Assembly (NCBI GenBank): GCA_016177925.1
Contig: JACOUH010000278.1
Span: 1 to 64,000 of the forward strand
From: Planctomycetota bacterium
Lineage (GTDB): Bacteria; Planctomycetota; Planctomycetia; Gemmatales; Gemmataceae
Direction of reading: 5' to 3'
Length of the DNA stretch: 64,000 nucleotides
Part shown: positions 7,850 through 15,632 of the stretch, one piece after another
How the letters are laid out: every line of letters begins with the position of its first letter
Position numbering within the stretch: the first letter of the stretch is position 1
Program-made: the position numbers and the translations under genes
The notes under the pieces: generated by a model
What the model was told of the DNA's origin: nothing
Seen by the model: only the letters and a program-made list of their open reading frames with translations
Database searches by the model: none

Positions 7850-8806
7850 CTACTTGCCTAACATCTTCTTCAAATGAACGTCCAACTCCGCGTCCGTGAG
7901 TAACTTATCGAAGCCGTTCAGGGCAGGCTGGTTGATCTTTACTGATTTTGCGACGGAGTTCACGAACTCCTTGAAATCCGGATTCAAGGCCGCGATGCGA
8001 TCCACTGTTTTCCAGTCGATCTCAGACTTCTCGCGTGCAGCGAGTAGGACCGTGCTATCGACGGGCTCGGACGTGTTCAGCTGAATCACGCCGATTCCGA
8101 AACTCTGCGATAGCCTTGTAAGCTCCGCCCGGAAGTCCGGGTCATCGTCGATATCGACTGCGGCCAAATAGCCCTCATGCGCCCAGGAAGAGTTAGACAC
8201 GGCTTGAAAGAAGAACTCGCGCAGCGTAGGGAAGTCCAGCGAAATCTTCACTTCAAACGAGTAAAGGCGAGCGGCGAGAGCGCCACTGTTCTGTGCAAGC
8301 TGCACCACTTCGTGGGTCCAGTCTTGCGTTGTTAGGGAGAACCCGACCACATCCGGATGAATCCACTGGTTCTGCTTCTCTCCCCTCCTCAGCGATTTCT
8401 CGTGAAAAATGGTTCGGCAGTGGGCGCCGAAAGTGGCATCAGCAAACCACACTAAGAGCGGGTGGAGTTCACGTTCGCCGAAGGTCTTCTGCACGACCAC
8501 GGGGGAAGGCTGGGCCGCCAGCTGCTGCTGTAGGTTCGGGATGGAGCTGGCAAGCGATTTGAGCAGGAACTTCGCTGGACGGGAGCCGAGCTTGACAAAT
8601 TCGGAGGTTGGCTTCTGTACGTCGGTGTAAAGCCGCGCACCAAGCGATGCCTCCGGCGTCTTCCCCGTACTCTGGAGTAGAGACGCCAGGCCGGTTTGCT
8701 CGGCGTACTGCCAGATTTCACCAGCGGTCATGGGCTTGCCGGCCTTCTCGAGGACCCGTTTGGCAAGGTCCAAGAACGAAATTTTCTCGGCGACATCGAC
8801 CGCCAT
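7850..8806 (-). CDS. HARE-HTH domain protein, HrgA-like (possible defence or nuclease-associated protein)
   Basis: A 318-residue protein starting at ATG 8806 with GGAGG upstream. Residues 5-85 (FLDLAKRVLEKAGKPMTAGE, GLASLLQSTGKTPEASLGAR, FVKLGSRPAKFLL) match the HARE-HTH winged-helix found beside restriction and chromatin factors and in Helicobacter HrgA. Residues 130-300 resemble the HrgA/COG2958 C-terminal region (HPLLVWFAD, IHPDVVGF, YSFEVKISL, DDDPDFRAEL). The EVK strand could belong to a PD-(D/E)XK-like core, but this is inference. Base composition is visibly less GC-rich than the flanking chromosome. It lies between attC-like sites B and C, so it is probably an acquired cassette gene. 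Confidence 0.78.
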   Translation of the reverse strand: MAVDVAEKISFLDLAKRVLEKAGKPMTAGEIWQYAEQTGLASLLQSTGKTPEASLGARLYTDVQKPTSEFVKLGSRPAKFLLKSLASSIPNLQQQLAAQPSPVVVQKTFGERELHPLLVWFADATFGAHCRTIFHEKSLRRGEKQNQWIHPDVVGFSLTTQDWTHEVVQLAQNSGALAARLYSFEVKISLDFPTLREFFFQAVSNSSWAHEGYLAAVDIDDDPDFRAELTRLSQSFGIGVIQLNTSEPVDSTVLLAAREKSEIDWKTVDRIAALNPDFKEFVNSVAKSVKINQPALNGFDKLLTDAELDVHLKKMLGK

Positions 8807-8842
8807 GATGACCTCCTTCGCGGACCAGTGTTCTTGTGGGCT

Positions 8843-8937
8843 AACTAACGGCTGAAGCTGACCGGGGCCGCCATCCTGGTTTTTCGAGCTTCAACGTCCT
8901 TGCAGGCGGCCCCGGCAGCTTAGCCGAAGCGTTCGGT
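8843..8937 (-). other. attC-like recombination site C (between cassettes 1 and 2)
   Basis: On the minus strand R'' is ACCGAAC (8937-8931) and R' is GTTAGTT (8849-8843), both near consensus. The arms CGGCTAAGCTGCCGGGGCC and GGCCCCGGTCAGCTTCAGCC pair with one or two bulged bases around a central loop. Weaker than sites A and B at the R'' box, but the same size (95 bases), orientation and position relative to the genes. Confidence 0.62.
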
Positions 8938-8985
8938 CTTGGTGTCCTCGGGTCGGTGCCCGAGGCGCTCTTGCGGGGTAGCGTT

Positions 8986-9159
8986 TCAGGCCCGCCATCC
9001 CGGCAGTTGCGGGAGAAGTTTCTGTAGTTCCCCGTTGATGACCAGAAGCCTTTCAACCTCTTCTTCGGTCAACCGCCGTCGGGGGAACTCTTCTAGTTGT
9101 TGCCCCAACTCTTCCCATCGCTGCCGAATTCGGAGCAATTCCCTAAGCCTTTCGTCCAC
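8986..9159 (-). CDS. Small coiled-coil-like protein (57 residues, GTG start)
   Basis: An open frame from GTG 9159 to TGA 8986, with a strong GGAAAGGGG ribosome site nine bases upstream. The product is highly charged and helical: it begins VDERLRELLRIRQRWEELG and ends LLPQLPGWRA, with heptad-like leucines suggesting a short coiled coil. It lies 44 bases downstream of the HNH-HTH gene on the same strand and 48 bases before attC-like site C, so the two probably travel in one cassette. No function recognised; a small partner or antitoxin-like role is speculation. Confidence 0.5.
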   Translation of the reverse strand: MDERLRELLRIRQRWEELGQQLEEFPRRRLTEEEVERLLVINGELQKLLPQLPGWRA

Positions 9160-9203
9160 GTTGAACCCCTTTCCAGGTAGTGTCGTAGTATCGAGTTGCA
9201 GTT

Positions 9204-9947
9204 TCAGTCTAGGCGCTTGGGAGGCGGCGGAACGTGCGCCTTGAAGGCTGCTTCCAGTTTCCCCATATCATCCCACACCAGTCTCGCTTCCCGGCTCAGA
9301 GTTTCGATTTCTCCCTCCTGAGGCTCACGTACTCGAAATATCAAGGCCCTGCGATGGGACTGCTCCTCACACAACGCTCTCCACCCGTCAACCGGCTCTT
9401 TCTCGGTGGCGAGTTCGTCAAGAGGGATGCCAAGCGCCGTCGAGAGCTTCTTCGCCTCAAACAAGAGGGGTTCTTGGCGGCCGGCTTCAAAATCACGAAG
9501 CGTTTTTTCAGAAAGGTCAGAGCGTATCGCAAACAGCAGTAGCGAGCTAAACTTGGCCTCGCGAAGCTCCTTCACCCATGCACCCCAAGCCTCATGCTTC
9601 CGCCAGTTCTCCTCCTCATACAAGTCTCGGCAGGAGGACTTCTGAACCGAGGCAGCAAGCCAATCTTTGGTAACCGGATGGTACTTCGCGATCCAGCCCC
9701 AGTGGCGTTTCCCCTCGAGCGCGTCGTGGCACACCTCGCAAAGCGTGAAGCATTCGTCTGGTTTGGTGGAGTATTCGCTCCCTCGCACCTTGCGGTGAAC
9801 GTCACAGATTTGCCCGTACCGCTTCTCATGGGTCTGCTCGTCGATCTGGCAAACAACGCAGCGGTTTCCGTCCCTTCCACGAATGCGCCGCTTCGTGCGC
9901 AGTTCCTGATCCCGTGGCATTCCCAAACCCCAAACGCGCCGCTTCAT
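9204..9947 (-). CDS. HNH-type endonuclease domain fused to an HTH (XRE-like) domain
   Basis: A 247-residue protein starting at ATG 9947 with GAGGA seven bases upstream. Residues 24-75 have the HNH layout: RDGNRCVVC, then CDVHRKVRGSEY with the catalytic histidine region, then CFTLCEVCHDAL, giving paired zinc cysteines. Residues about 130-180 (LREAKFSSLLLFAIRSDLSE, TLRDFEAGRQEPLLFEAKKL, LGIPLDELA) fit a helix-turn-helix of XRE type. The C-terminus is charged and helical. HNH nucleases cleave DNA; with an HTH this could be a sequence-directed nuclease or a defence component. It is the first gene of the cassette island; base composition is lower in GC than the host. Confidence 0.72.
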   Translation of the reverse strand: MKRRVWGLGMPRDQELRTKRRIRGRDGNRCVVCQIDEQTHEKRYGQICDVHRKVRGSEYSTKPDECFTLCEVCHDALEGKRHWGWIAKYHPVTKDWLAASVQKSSCRDLYEEENWRKHEAWGAWVKELREAKFSSLLLFAIRSDLSEKTLRDFEAGRQEPLLFEAKKLSTALGIPLDELATEKEPVDGWRALCEEQSHRRALIFRVREPQEGEIETLSREARLVWDDMGKLEAAFKAHVPPPPKRLD

Positions 9948-10225
9948 GCTAGTTCCTCAACCCGTCTCATTGGGAAACCCCTCCTGCGGTGGTTGTCGCC
10001 TCCGGTGGCCGAACAGTGGAATAGGTCGCGCGCTGCGCAATCCTATTGGAAAACGGAGCTCGCCGCGATTACGCTAGCGGGCGCTGCCCGCTAGCGTAAT
10101 CGAGCGGTCAAGCCTCCGCAATAGCGCTGCGCAATAACCGCGCGCACCGGAAAGCCCGACCCCTCCGCTCCGACGTGAACAGAAACGCCGAACAGGGGGC
10201 TGACGTCGCGCCGCTCGCCGGGAAC
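9948..10225. other. Gene-free spacer upstream of the cassette island
   Basis: No convincing gene, integrase or attI site is seen here. The stretch holds the perfect palindrome at 10066-10102 and a weaker inverted pair AATAGG/CCTATT around 10020-10047. Several GCGCTGCGCAAT-like motifs recur on both sides, which suggests decayed repeat copies. Confidence 0.5.
10066..10102. repeat. Perfect 17-base-arm hairpin
   Basis: Arms CGATTACGCTAGCGGGC and GCCCGCTAGCGTAATCG surround a GCT loop. Each arm contains the self-complementary octamer CGCTAGCG, so the element has the same hairpin-within-hairpin build as other repeats here. It lies past the 3' end of pgsA and could serve as its terminator. Confidence 0.8.
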
Positions 10226-10828
10226 TCACGGCGTGTAGTTCTCGCTTCGGAGCAGGGCGACGGCGCGCCACAGGTACTGCAAGCCGCTCAGCAGCGTAGT
10301 CGCCAGCATTGCGTAGATGCAGACATCGCGCGTCCGTTCGATCCAGTCGCGCGGGGAAATCTCGTGGGCCTTGGCATCCAGCGCTACAAAGATGGCAATC
10401 AGGGCGGCGCATTGCAACACCATCTTGATCTTGCCGAGCCAGTCGGCGCCGAACTTCGCCCCGTGCATCTCCATGAAGCCGCGCAACCCCGTGATGACCA
10501 GCTCGCGCGCCACCACGACCGTCACCATCCAGGGCCACAGCCATTTGTCGTTGCCATAGGGTAGCAAGAAGATGTACGCCCCGCAGACGAGCACCTTGTC
10601 GACCAGCGGGTCGAGATTGCGGCCGAGCGTGCTCACCAGTCCCTGCTTGCGGGCCAGGTAGCCGTCGAGCCAGTCGGTGAACGACGCCAGCACGAACACG
10701 CCCAGACACGCCCGCCACTCCTGCACTTCGATCAGCACGAACAGAACGATGGCCAGGAAAAAGCGGCTGGCGGTTAGCTGGTTGGGCAGGTTGAACACCG
10801 GGGGCCGGGTCGGGGTCGTGGTCGCCAT
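10226..10828 (-). CDS. pgsA: CDP-diacylglycerol-glycerol-3-phosphate 3-phosphatidyltransferase
   Basis: A 200-residue integral membrane enzyme that makes phosphatidylglycerol phosphate from CDP-diacylglycerol and glycerol-3-phosphate. The CDP-alcohol phosphotransferase signature D-x2-DG-x2-AR-x8-G-x3-D-x3-D is complete: DWLDGYLAR, then G-RNL-D-PLV-D. About five hydrophobic segments are visible. ATG 10828 is chosen over 10834 because GGAAGG lies at good spacing. It starts two bases after the rimO stop codon, so the two are co-transcribed. Length is normal for the family. Confidence 0.93.
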   Translation of the reverse strand: MATTTPTRPPVFNLPNQLTASRFFLAIVLFVLIEVQEWRACLGVFVLASFTDWLDGYLARKQGLVSTLGRNLDPLVDKVLVCGAYIFLLPYGNDKWLWPWMVTVVVARELVITGLRGFMEMHGAKFGADWLGKIKMVLQCAALIAIFVALDAKAHEISPRDWIERTRDVCIYAMLATTLLSGLQYLWRAVALLRSENYTP

Positions 10829-10830
10829 GC

Positions 10831-12189
10831 TCACCTTCCTGGACCGAGGGCCCGTCCGACGAGATCGTAGCCGTCGGCGGCCGTCACCTTGACGCGCGCC
10901 AGGTCGCCGGCGCGCAGGTTCTTCGCCTTGACGCGGACCGTGCAGTCGATGTCCGGCGCGTCGGCGTGGCCGCGTGCCAGGACGTGGTTGGGCACTTCCG
11001 GATCGGCCGCGTCGACGATCACCTCGATCTCCTTACCAACCTGCCAGCGTGCCCACTCGAACGCGACCTCCTGCTGCACGGCCATTAGCGCGTCGCGGCG
11101 CTCGGCCTTGACCTCCTCCGGCAGGTGGCCGTCGAGGCGCGTTGCCGGGGTATCGGGCTCGAAGGAGTACAGGAAGACGCCGGCGCGCTCGAACTTCGCC
11201 TGGCGCACGAAGTCGACCAGCTCCTCGAACTCCGCCTCCGTCTCGCCGGGGAAGCCAACGATGAACGTCGTCCGCAGCGTCAGGTTCGGGATCGCCGAGC
11301 GGAGCCGGGCGAGCAGCTCTTCCGTCGCGGAACGGTTGACGCGTCGCTGCATGCGCTTCAAAACGCGATCGTTGATGTGCTGGAGCGGCAGGTCGAGGTA
11401 CGGGATGACCTTGCGGACGCTGGCCAGCGTGTCGATCAGTTCGTCGGTGAAGTGGATCGGGTAGGCGTAGAGGATGCGGACCCAGTCGAGGCCGTCGACG
11501 CCGTCCAGCTCGCGCAGCAGTTCCGCCAGACGGACGCGACCGTACAGGTCGAGGCCGTAGTAGGTGGTATCCTGGGCGACGACGATCAGCTCGCGGACGC
11601 CATCGGCGGCCAGTTCACGGGCCTCAAGGACGACTTCCTCGATCGGCTTGGTGACGTGCCTGCCACGCATGCCGGGGATCGCGCAGAAGGTGCAGAGCCG
11701 GTCACATCCTTCGGAGATCTTCAGATAGGCGTAGTGCCGCGGCGTGATGCGCAGGCGGGCGGTGTCCTCGAGGGCGCGGACCGGCGCAGGGCGGAACAGC
11801 GTCCTCTGTTCGAGGTTGTTGGCGAGGGCGCGGGCAACGACGGTGCTGATCTCTTCGCGGCCGAAGACGCCGACGAGGCCGTCGACGCCTTGGACTTCCT
11901 CCAGCAGCGCTTCGCCCTTGCGCTCGGCGAGACAGCCGGCAACGACGACGGCGCCGACACGGCCCTGCTCCTTCAGGGCGAGCATCTCGCGGATGACGGC
12001 GAGCGACTCCTGCCGGGCCGGCTCGATGAAGCCGCAGGTGTTGATGACGACGACGTCGGCGCCGTCGGCATCGGGCGTCAGCGTGTAGCCGTCCTGGGCC
12101 AGCTTGCCGAGCATGCGCTCGGAGTCGACAAGGTTCTTGGGACAGCCAAGGCTAACAAACGCGTAGGTCCGGGGGAGGGAGTTGCTCAT
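10831..12189 (-). CDS. rimO: Ribosomal protein S12 methylthiotransferase RimO
   Basis: A 452-residue radical-SAM enzyme that methylthiolates an aspartate of ribosomal protein S12. The N-terminal UPF0004 domain has cysteines in SLGCPKN, NTCGF and VAGCLAER. The radical-SAM cluster motif is CDRLCTFC near residue 158, followed by AIPGMRGRH, typical of RimO rather than MiaB. A TRAM domain ends the protein. ATG 12189 (MSNSLPRTYAFVSLGCPKN) fits the family start; the longer open frame upstream is non-coding in character. It heads a two-gene operon with pgsA and is divergent from lipA. Confidence 0.94.
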   Translation of the reverse strand: MSNSLPRTYAFVSLGCPKNLVDSERMLGKLAQDGYTLTPDADGADVVVINTCGFIEPARQESLAVIREMLALKEQGRVGAVVVAGCLAERKGEALLEEVQGVDGLVGVFGREEISTVVARALANNLEQRTLFRPAPVRALEDTARLRITPRHYAYLKISEGCDRLCTFCAIPGMRGRHVTKPIEEVVLEARELAADGVRELIVVAQDTTYYGLDLYGRVRLAELLRELDGVDGLDWVRILYAYPIHFTDELIDTLASVRKVIPYLDLPLQHINDRVLKRMQRRVNRSATEELLARLRSAIPNLTLRTTFIVGFPGETEAEFEELVDFVRQAKFERAGVFLYSFEPDTPATRLDGHLPEEVKAERRDALMAVQQEVAFEWARWQVGKEIEVIVDAADPEVPNHVLARGHADAPDIDCTVRVKAKNLRAGDLARVKVTAADGYDLVGRALGPGR

Positions 12190-12460
12190 GCGTGGCGGAG
12201 GCCTTCTCGACGGGAATCTCCTGGGGATGACACGCCCACATCCACACGGTCCCGCGAGCCATCCGCCCTCGAATGCACACTTCGTTTCTATTGTACGGTT
12301 ATAACGGAGTGCGCGCGAAGCCGTCAAGCTGGACGACCGGGCCCTCGGCACGTCCGCCAGCCGCTTGCCCTACGATTTGAACCGGGGCATTGCTAAACTG
12401 ACGGCGGAGATTACCAAGAGGATTCTCCACGCCAACCGCTTTCCGACCGAGAGACCGCGA

Positions 12461-13366
12461 ATGTTCTCGCTTCCGACCGTCCTTCCTCCGTCGCCCACGC
12501 GCCGGCTTCCCTCCTGGCTGAAACGCCGCCTGCCGCGCGGCAACGGCAACTTCTACACCGAACAACTCCTGCGCGAGCTGCGCCTGGAGACGGTCTGCGA
12601 GAACGCCCGCTGTCCCAACCGCCCGGAGTGCTACGCCCGCCGTACCGCGACGTTCATGATCCTTGGCAACGTCTGCACGCGGCCGTGTGGCTTCTGCTCG
12701 GTGCCGCGCGGCACGCCGGAGGCCCTTGAGGACGACGAGCCGCAGCGTGTTGCCGAGGCGTCGGCACGGCTCGGCCTGCGCCACGTCGTCATCACCTCGG
12801 TGACGCGCGACGACCTGCCCGACGGCGGGGCCGACCACTTTGCCCGTTGCGTCGTGGCGGTGCGGCAGCGCACCGGGGCCGTCGTCGAGGTACTGACGCC
12901 CGACTTCCTCGGCGACCGCTCGGCCATCGACCGCGTCCTGGAGGCAGCGCCCGAAGTCTACAACCACAACATGGAGACCGTGCCGCGCCTGTACAAGAAG
13001 GTGCGCGGCCGGGCCTCCTACCAGCGCAGCCTCGATCTGCTCGCCTACGTCAAGGAGCGCTCGCCCGGGGCGGTCACCAAGAGTGGGCTGATGCTGGGCC
13101 TGGGCGAAACGACCGACGAGTTGTTCGATGTCTTCGCCGACCTGCGCGAGGGGGGGTGCGACACGCTGACGCTGGGGCAGTACCTGGCGCCGACGCTGAA
13201 GCACATCCCGGTGGCGCGTTACGTCCCGGTCGAGGAGTTCGACGCCCTGGCAGCGCAGGCGCGGCGGCTGGGATTCAAGCACGTGGTCGCCGGGCCGTTC
13301 GTGCGGTCGAGCTACCACGCCGACAAGATGGTGCCGGGCCATGCGCACGCAAATCACCCTGCCTGA
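12461..13366 (+). CDS. lipA: Lipoyl synthase
   Basis: A 301-residue radical-SAM enzyme that inserts two sulfurs into octanoyl groups on lipoyl domains. Both iron-sulfur clusters are visible: the auxiliary C-x4-C-x5-C motif CENARCPNRPEC and the radical-SAM motif CTRPCGFC. Other family motifs are VTRDDLPDGGADHF, YNHNMETVPRLY and TLTLGQYLAPT. ATG 12461 is the usual family start; the upstream extension to 12365 has no support. The 271-base spacer 12190-12460 separates it from divergent rimO and shows no clear gene. It overlaps the next gene by 26 bases, suggesting translational coupling. Confidence 0.95.
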   Translation: MFSLPTVLPPSPTRRLPSWLKRRLPRGNGNFYTEQLLRELRLETVCENARCPNRPECYARRTATFMILGNVCTRPCGFCSVPRGTPEALEDDEPQRVAEASARLGLRHVVITSVTRDDLPDGGADHFARCVVAVRQRTGAVVEVLTPDFLGDRSAIDRVLEAAPEVYNHNMETVPRLYKKVRGRASYQRSLDLLAYVKERSPGAVTKSGLMLGLGETTDELFDVFADLREGGCDTLTLGQYLAPTLKHIPVARYVPVEEFDALAAQARRLGFKHVVAGPFVRSSYHADKMVPGHAHANHPA

Positions 13367-13598
13367 ACTGGGGCTACCGGAGGGCCGGACGGTGACGCTG
13401 AGCGTCTGGTACGCCAGACAGGGTGACTTCGTCTTCGAGGGCGACCGCCTCGTCGAGGTGCTGACCGACGGCGCCACCTTTGACGTCCCGTCCCCCGCCA
13501 ACGGTGTGCTGGTCGAATGGCGAGCCTATCCGCGCGATGTCCTGCAGCCGGGGCAGGTGCTCGGCGTGGTCGAGGCGGAGGAAGAGGGCACCCGATGA
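13341..13598 (+). CDS. Biotin/lipoyl-like single-domain protein lacking the modified lysine
   Basis: An 85-residue stand-alone domain with a lipoyl/biotinyl fold: ITLPELGLPEGRTVTLSVWY, GDFVFEGDRLVEVLTDG, then VPSPANGVLVEW and VLQPGQVLGVVEAEE. In true carrier domains the turn reads TDKA or MKM with a lysine; here it reads TDGAT, so no lysine is available at the tip. It overlaps the 3' end of lipA by 26 bases in another frame, so expression is tied to lipoate synthesis. It may bind a lipoyl-pathway partner without being modified, or be a degenerate paralogue. The call rests on pattern matching. Confidence 0.8.
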   Translation: MRTQITLPELGLPEGRTVTLSVWYARQGDFVFEGDRLVEVLTDGATFDVPSPANGVLVEWRAYPRDVLQPGQVLGVVEAEEEGTR

Positions 13599-13611
13599 AA
13601 GGAGGTCATCC

Positions 13612-14565
13612 GTGGCTGTCGATCACGATCAGCGTTTCAAGATCCTGCTGCGGGAGTTCTTCCGCGAGTTCTTCGAGTTGTTCTTCCCGAAGTACGCGGC
13701 GCTGTTCGATTTCTCGCCGATCGAGTGGATCGACAAGGAAGTCTTCACCGATCCGCCTACCGGGAAGCGGCGCTACGTCGACCTGCTCGCGAAGATTCCG
13801 CTGCGGCAGGCGTTGCCGACTCAGCGTCCCGGCGAGGCCAACGCTCTGTTGGCGTTGATCCACGTCGAGATCGAGCACGAGGACACCGTCGAGCCTCTGC
13901 GGTCGCGGATGTATCAGTATTACGAGCCGCTGCGCCGGCAGTATGGCATCCCGGTGCTCCCGGTGGCGCTCTACCTGAACGTCGGCCTCGATGGCATCGG
14001 CGTCGACGTGTACGAGGAGTACTTCGGTGACTTGCGGGTACTTCATTTTCAGTACCTCTACGTCGGGCTCCCGGCGCTCGATGCCCGAGAGTACGTCGGC
14101 CTGGCCAACTGGCTCGGCGTCGCCCTGTCGGCGCTGATGCGCTGTCCCGAGGATGAAAGGGTACAATTGACGACGGAGGCGGTGCGTCGGCTGATGCGCG
14201 CTCCGGAAACCGATCACCGGCGCTTCCTTCTGTGCGATTGCGTGAGTGCCTACGCGGTGTTGGTAGATTCACAGAAGGAAGAGGTAAGGCGATCCGTGGT
14301 CAGTACTGAGGAGGGCAAGGAGATGACGAAAATGGGCATTTTTGATCCCTGGGAGCAGAAGGGCGAGGAGAGGGGGCGGACGGAAGAGGCGCGGCGCTTG
14401 CTGCGGCTCCTTCTGCAGGAGAAGTTCGGCCCCCTGAGTCCGGAAGTCAGCGAACGGGTCAACGGGATGTCCCGAGAGGTGATCGAGCAGGTACTCCGGG
14501 CGGTCATCAGGGCGAACTCGCTCCAGGAACTCGGTCTGGAGAAAGGCAACGGGGCACCGGCGTGA
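13612..14565 (+). CDS. Rpn-family / PD-(D/E)XK nuclease-like protein
   Basis: A 317-residue protein starting at GTG 13612, which has a strong AAAGGAGG site at 13599-13606; the earlier in-frame region overlaps the previous gene. The N-terminal half has the Rpn/transposase-like PD-(D/E)XK pattern: KYAALFDFSPIEWIDKE, YVDLLAKI with the acidic residue, and LIHVEIEHED with E-x-E, then RMYQYYEPLRRQYG. The C-terminus is helical and charged. Known Rpn proteins cleave DNA and promote RecA-independent recombination, and many planctomycete copies are uncharacterised. It lies 13 bases after the lipoyl-like gene. Confidence 0.75.
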   Translation: MAVDHDQRFKILLREFFREFFELFFPKYAALFDFSPIEWIDKEVFTDPPTGKRRYVDLLAKIPLRQALPTQRPGEANALLALIHVEIEHEDTVEPLRSRMYQYYEPLRRQYGIPVLPVALYLNVGLDGIGVDVYEEYFGDLRVLHFQYLYVGLPALDAREYVGLANWLGVALSALMRCPEDERVQLTTEAVRRLMRAPETDHRRFLLCDCVSAYAVLVDSQKEEVRRSVVSTEEGKEMTKMGIFDPWEQKGEERGRTEEARRLLRLLLQEKFGPLSPEVSERVNGMSREVIEQVLRAVIRANSLQELGLEKGNGAPA

Positions 14566-14680
14566 GGGGCCTCGTTCTGTGCCTGGACGGCCTCGACGAC
14601 AGCGACAAGTCGACTCTGAGGACAGCAGGCGGCTCGCCTGACGCTGCGGTCCCCTCGTCGCTTGCCTTTGAATATCAGTT

Positions 14681-15517
14681 ATGTCCGCTATCCTGATCAT
14701 CGGCTGCGGCTATCTGGGCCGGCGCCTGGCGTCGCGCTGCCTCGCGGAAGGGCGGCGCGTCTTCGCCACCACGCGCCGCGCCGAGCGGGCCGAAGAGTTC
14801 CGCGCCGAGGGTCTCGAACCCGTTGTTTGCGACGTGACCGACCCGACCACTCTCGACCGGCTGCCCGTCGCGGAGACGGTCGTCCACTGCGTCGGCCTCG
14901 ACCGCTCGGCAGGCCACTCGATGCGTGCGGTCTACGTCAACGGGCTGCGCAACGTGCTCTCCCGCCTGCCTGCGCCACGCCGTCTCCTTTACGTCAGCAG
15001 CACCAGCGTCTACGGGCAGCGCGGCGGCGAGGAGGTGGACGAGACGTCGGCGACGGTGCCGCCCGAGGAGTCGGGGCGCGTCGTCCTCGAGGCCGAGAGC
15101 GTGCTGCGGTCCGCGTGTCCCGAGGCGGTCGTGTTGCGCTTCGCGGGGATCTACGGGCCGGGGCGGCTGATGCGCGAGCGAGCGATCCGAGCCGGCGAGC
15201 CGATGACCGCCGATCCCGCGGTCTGGCTCAACCTGATCCACGTCGATGACGGCGTCGAGGCCCTCCTCGCCGCGGAACAGCGGGCGCTTTCCGGGTCTGT
15301 GTTCAACGTCTGCGACGATCGTCCGGTCCGCCGCGGCGATTTCTACGCCCTGCTCGCCGAACGGCGGAACGCTCCTTCACCGCACTTCATGCCCTCTCCG
15401 CCGTCCTCACCCAAGGCGGCGAATCGACGCGTCGTCAACCGCCGCCTGCGGCAGGAACTGGGGGTGTCACTGCGCTATCCCGACTGCGAGGCGGGGCTGA
15501 GAGCGTCCTGCCTCTGA
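14681..15517 (+). CDS. NAD-dependent epimerase/dehydratase (SDR family)
   Basis: A 278-residue protein. It begins with the nucleotide-binding motif ILIIGCGYLGRRLA and continues with an extended-SDR fold. YVSSTSVYGQRGG near residue 108 contains the SST and the tyrosine of the active site; the usual YxxxK lysine is not obvious, so it may be atypical, like the YeeZ group. LNLIHVDDGVEALLAAE is a family motif. The substrate is unknown. It follows the Rpn-like gene after a 115-base spacer and ends 115 bases before the next gene. Confidence 0.85.
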   Translation: MSAILIIGCGYLGRRLASRCLAEGRRVFATTRRAERAEEFRAEGLEPVVCDVTDPTTLDRLPVAETVVHCVGLDRSAGHSMRAVYVNGLRNVLSRLPAPRRLLYVSSTSVYGQRGGEEVDETSATVPPEESGRVVLEAESVLRSACPEAVVLRFAGIYGPGRLMRERAIRAGEPMTADPAVWLNLIHVDDGVEALLAAEQRALSGSVFNVCDDRPVRRGDFYALLAERRNAPSPHFMPSPPSSPKAANRRVVNRRLRQELGVSLRYPDCEAGLRASCL

Positions 15518-15632
15518 GTTCGGCCTGTCACGCAGGCGAATGCACCCTGGCGAGTGCGAGCTTGCGGCGGTAATCTGGGGATACTTTCCGTCGCCGTTCA
15601 GGTTGGTGGTCCGCGCGATTCGGAGGTCCCCC

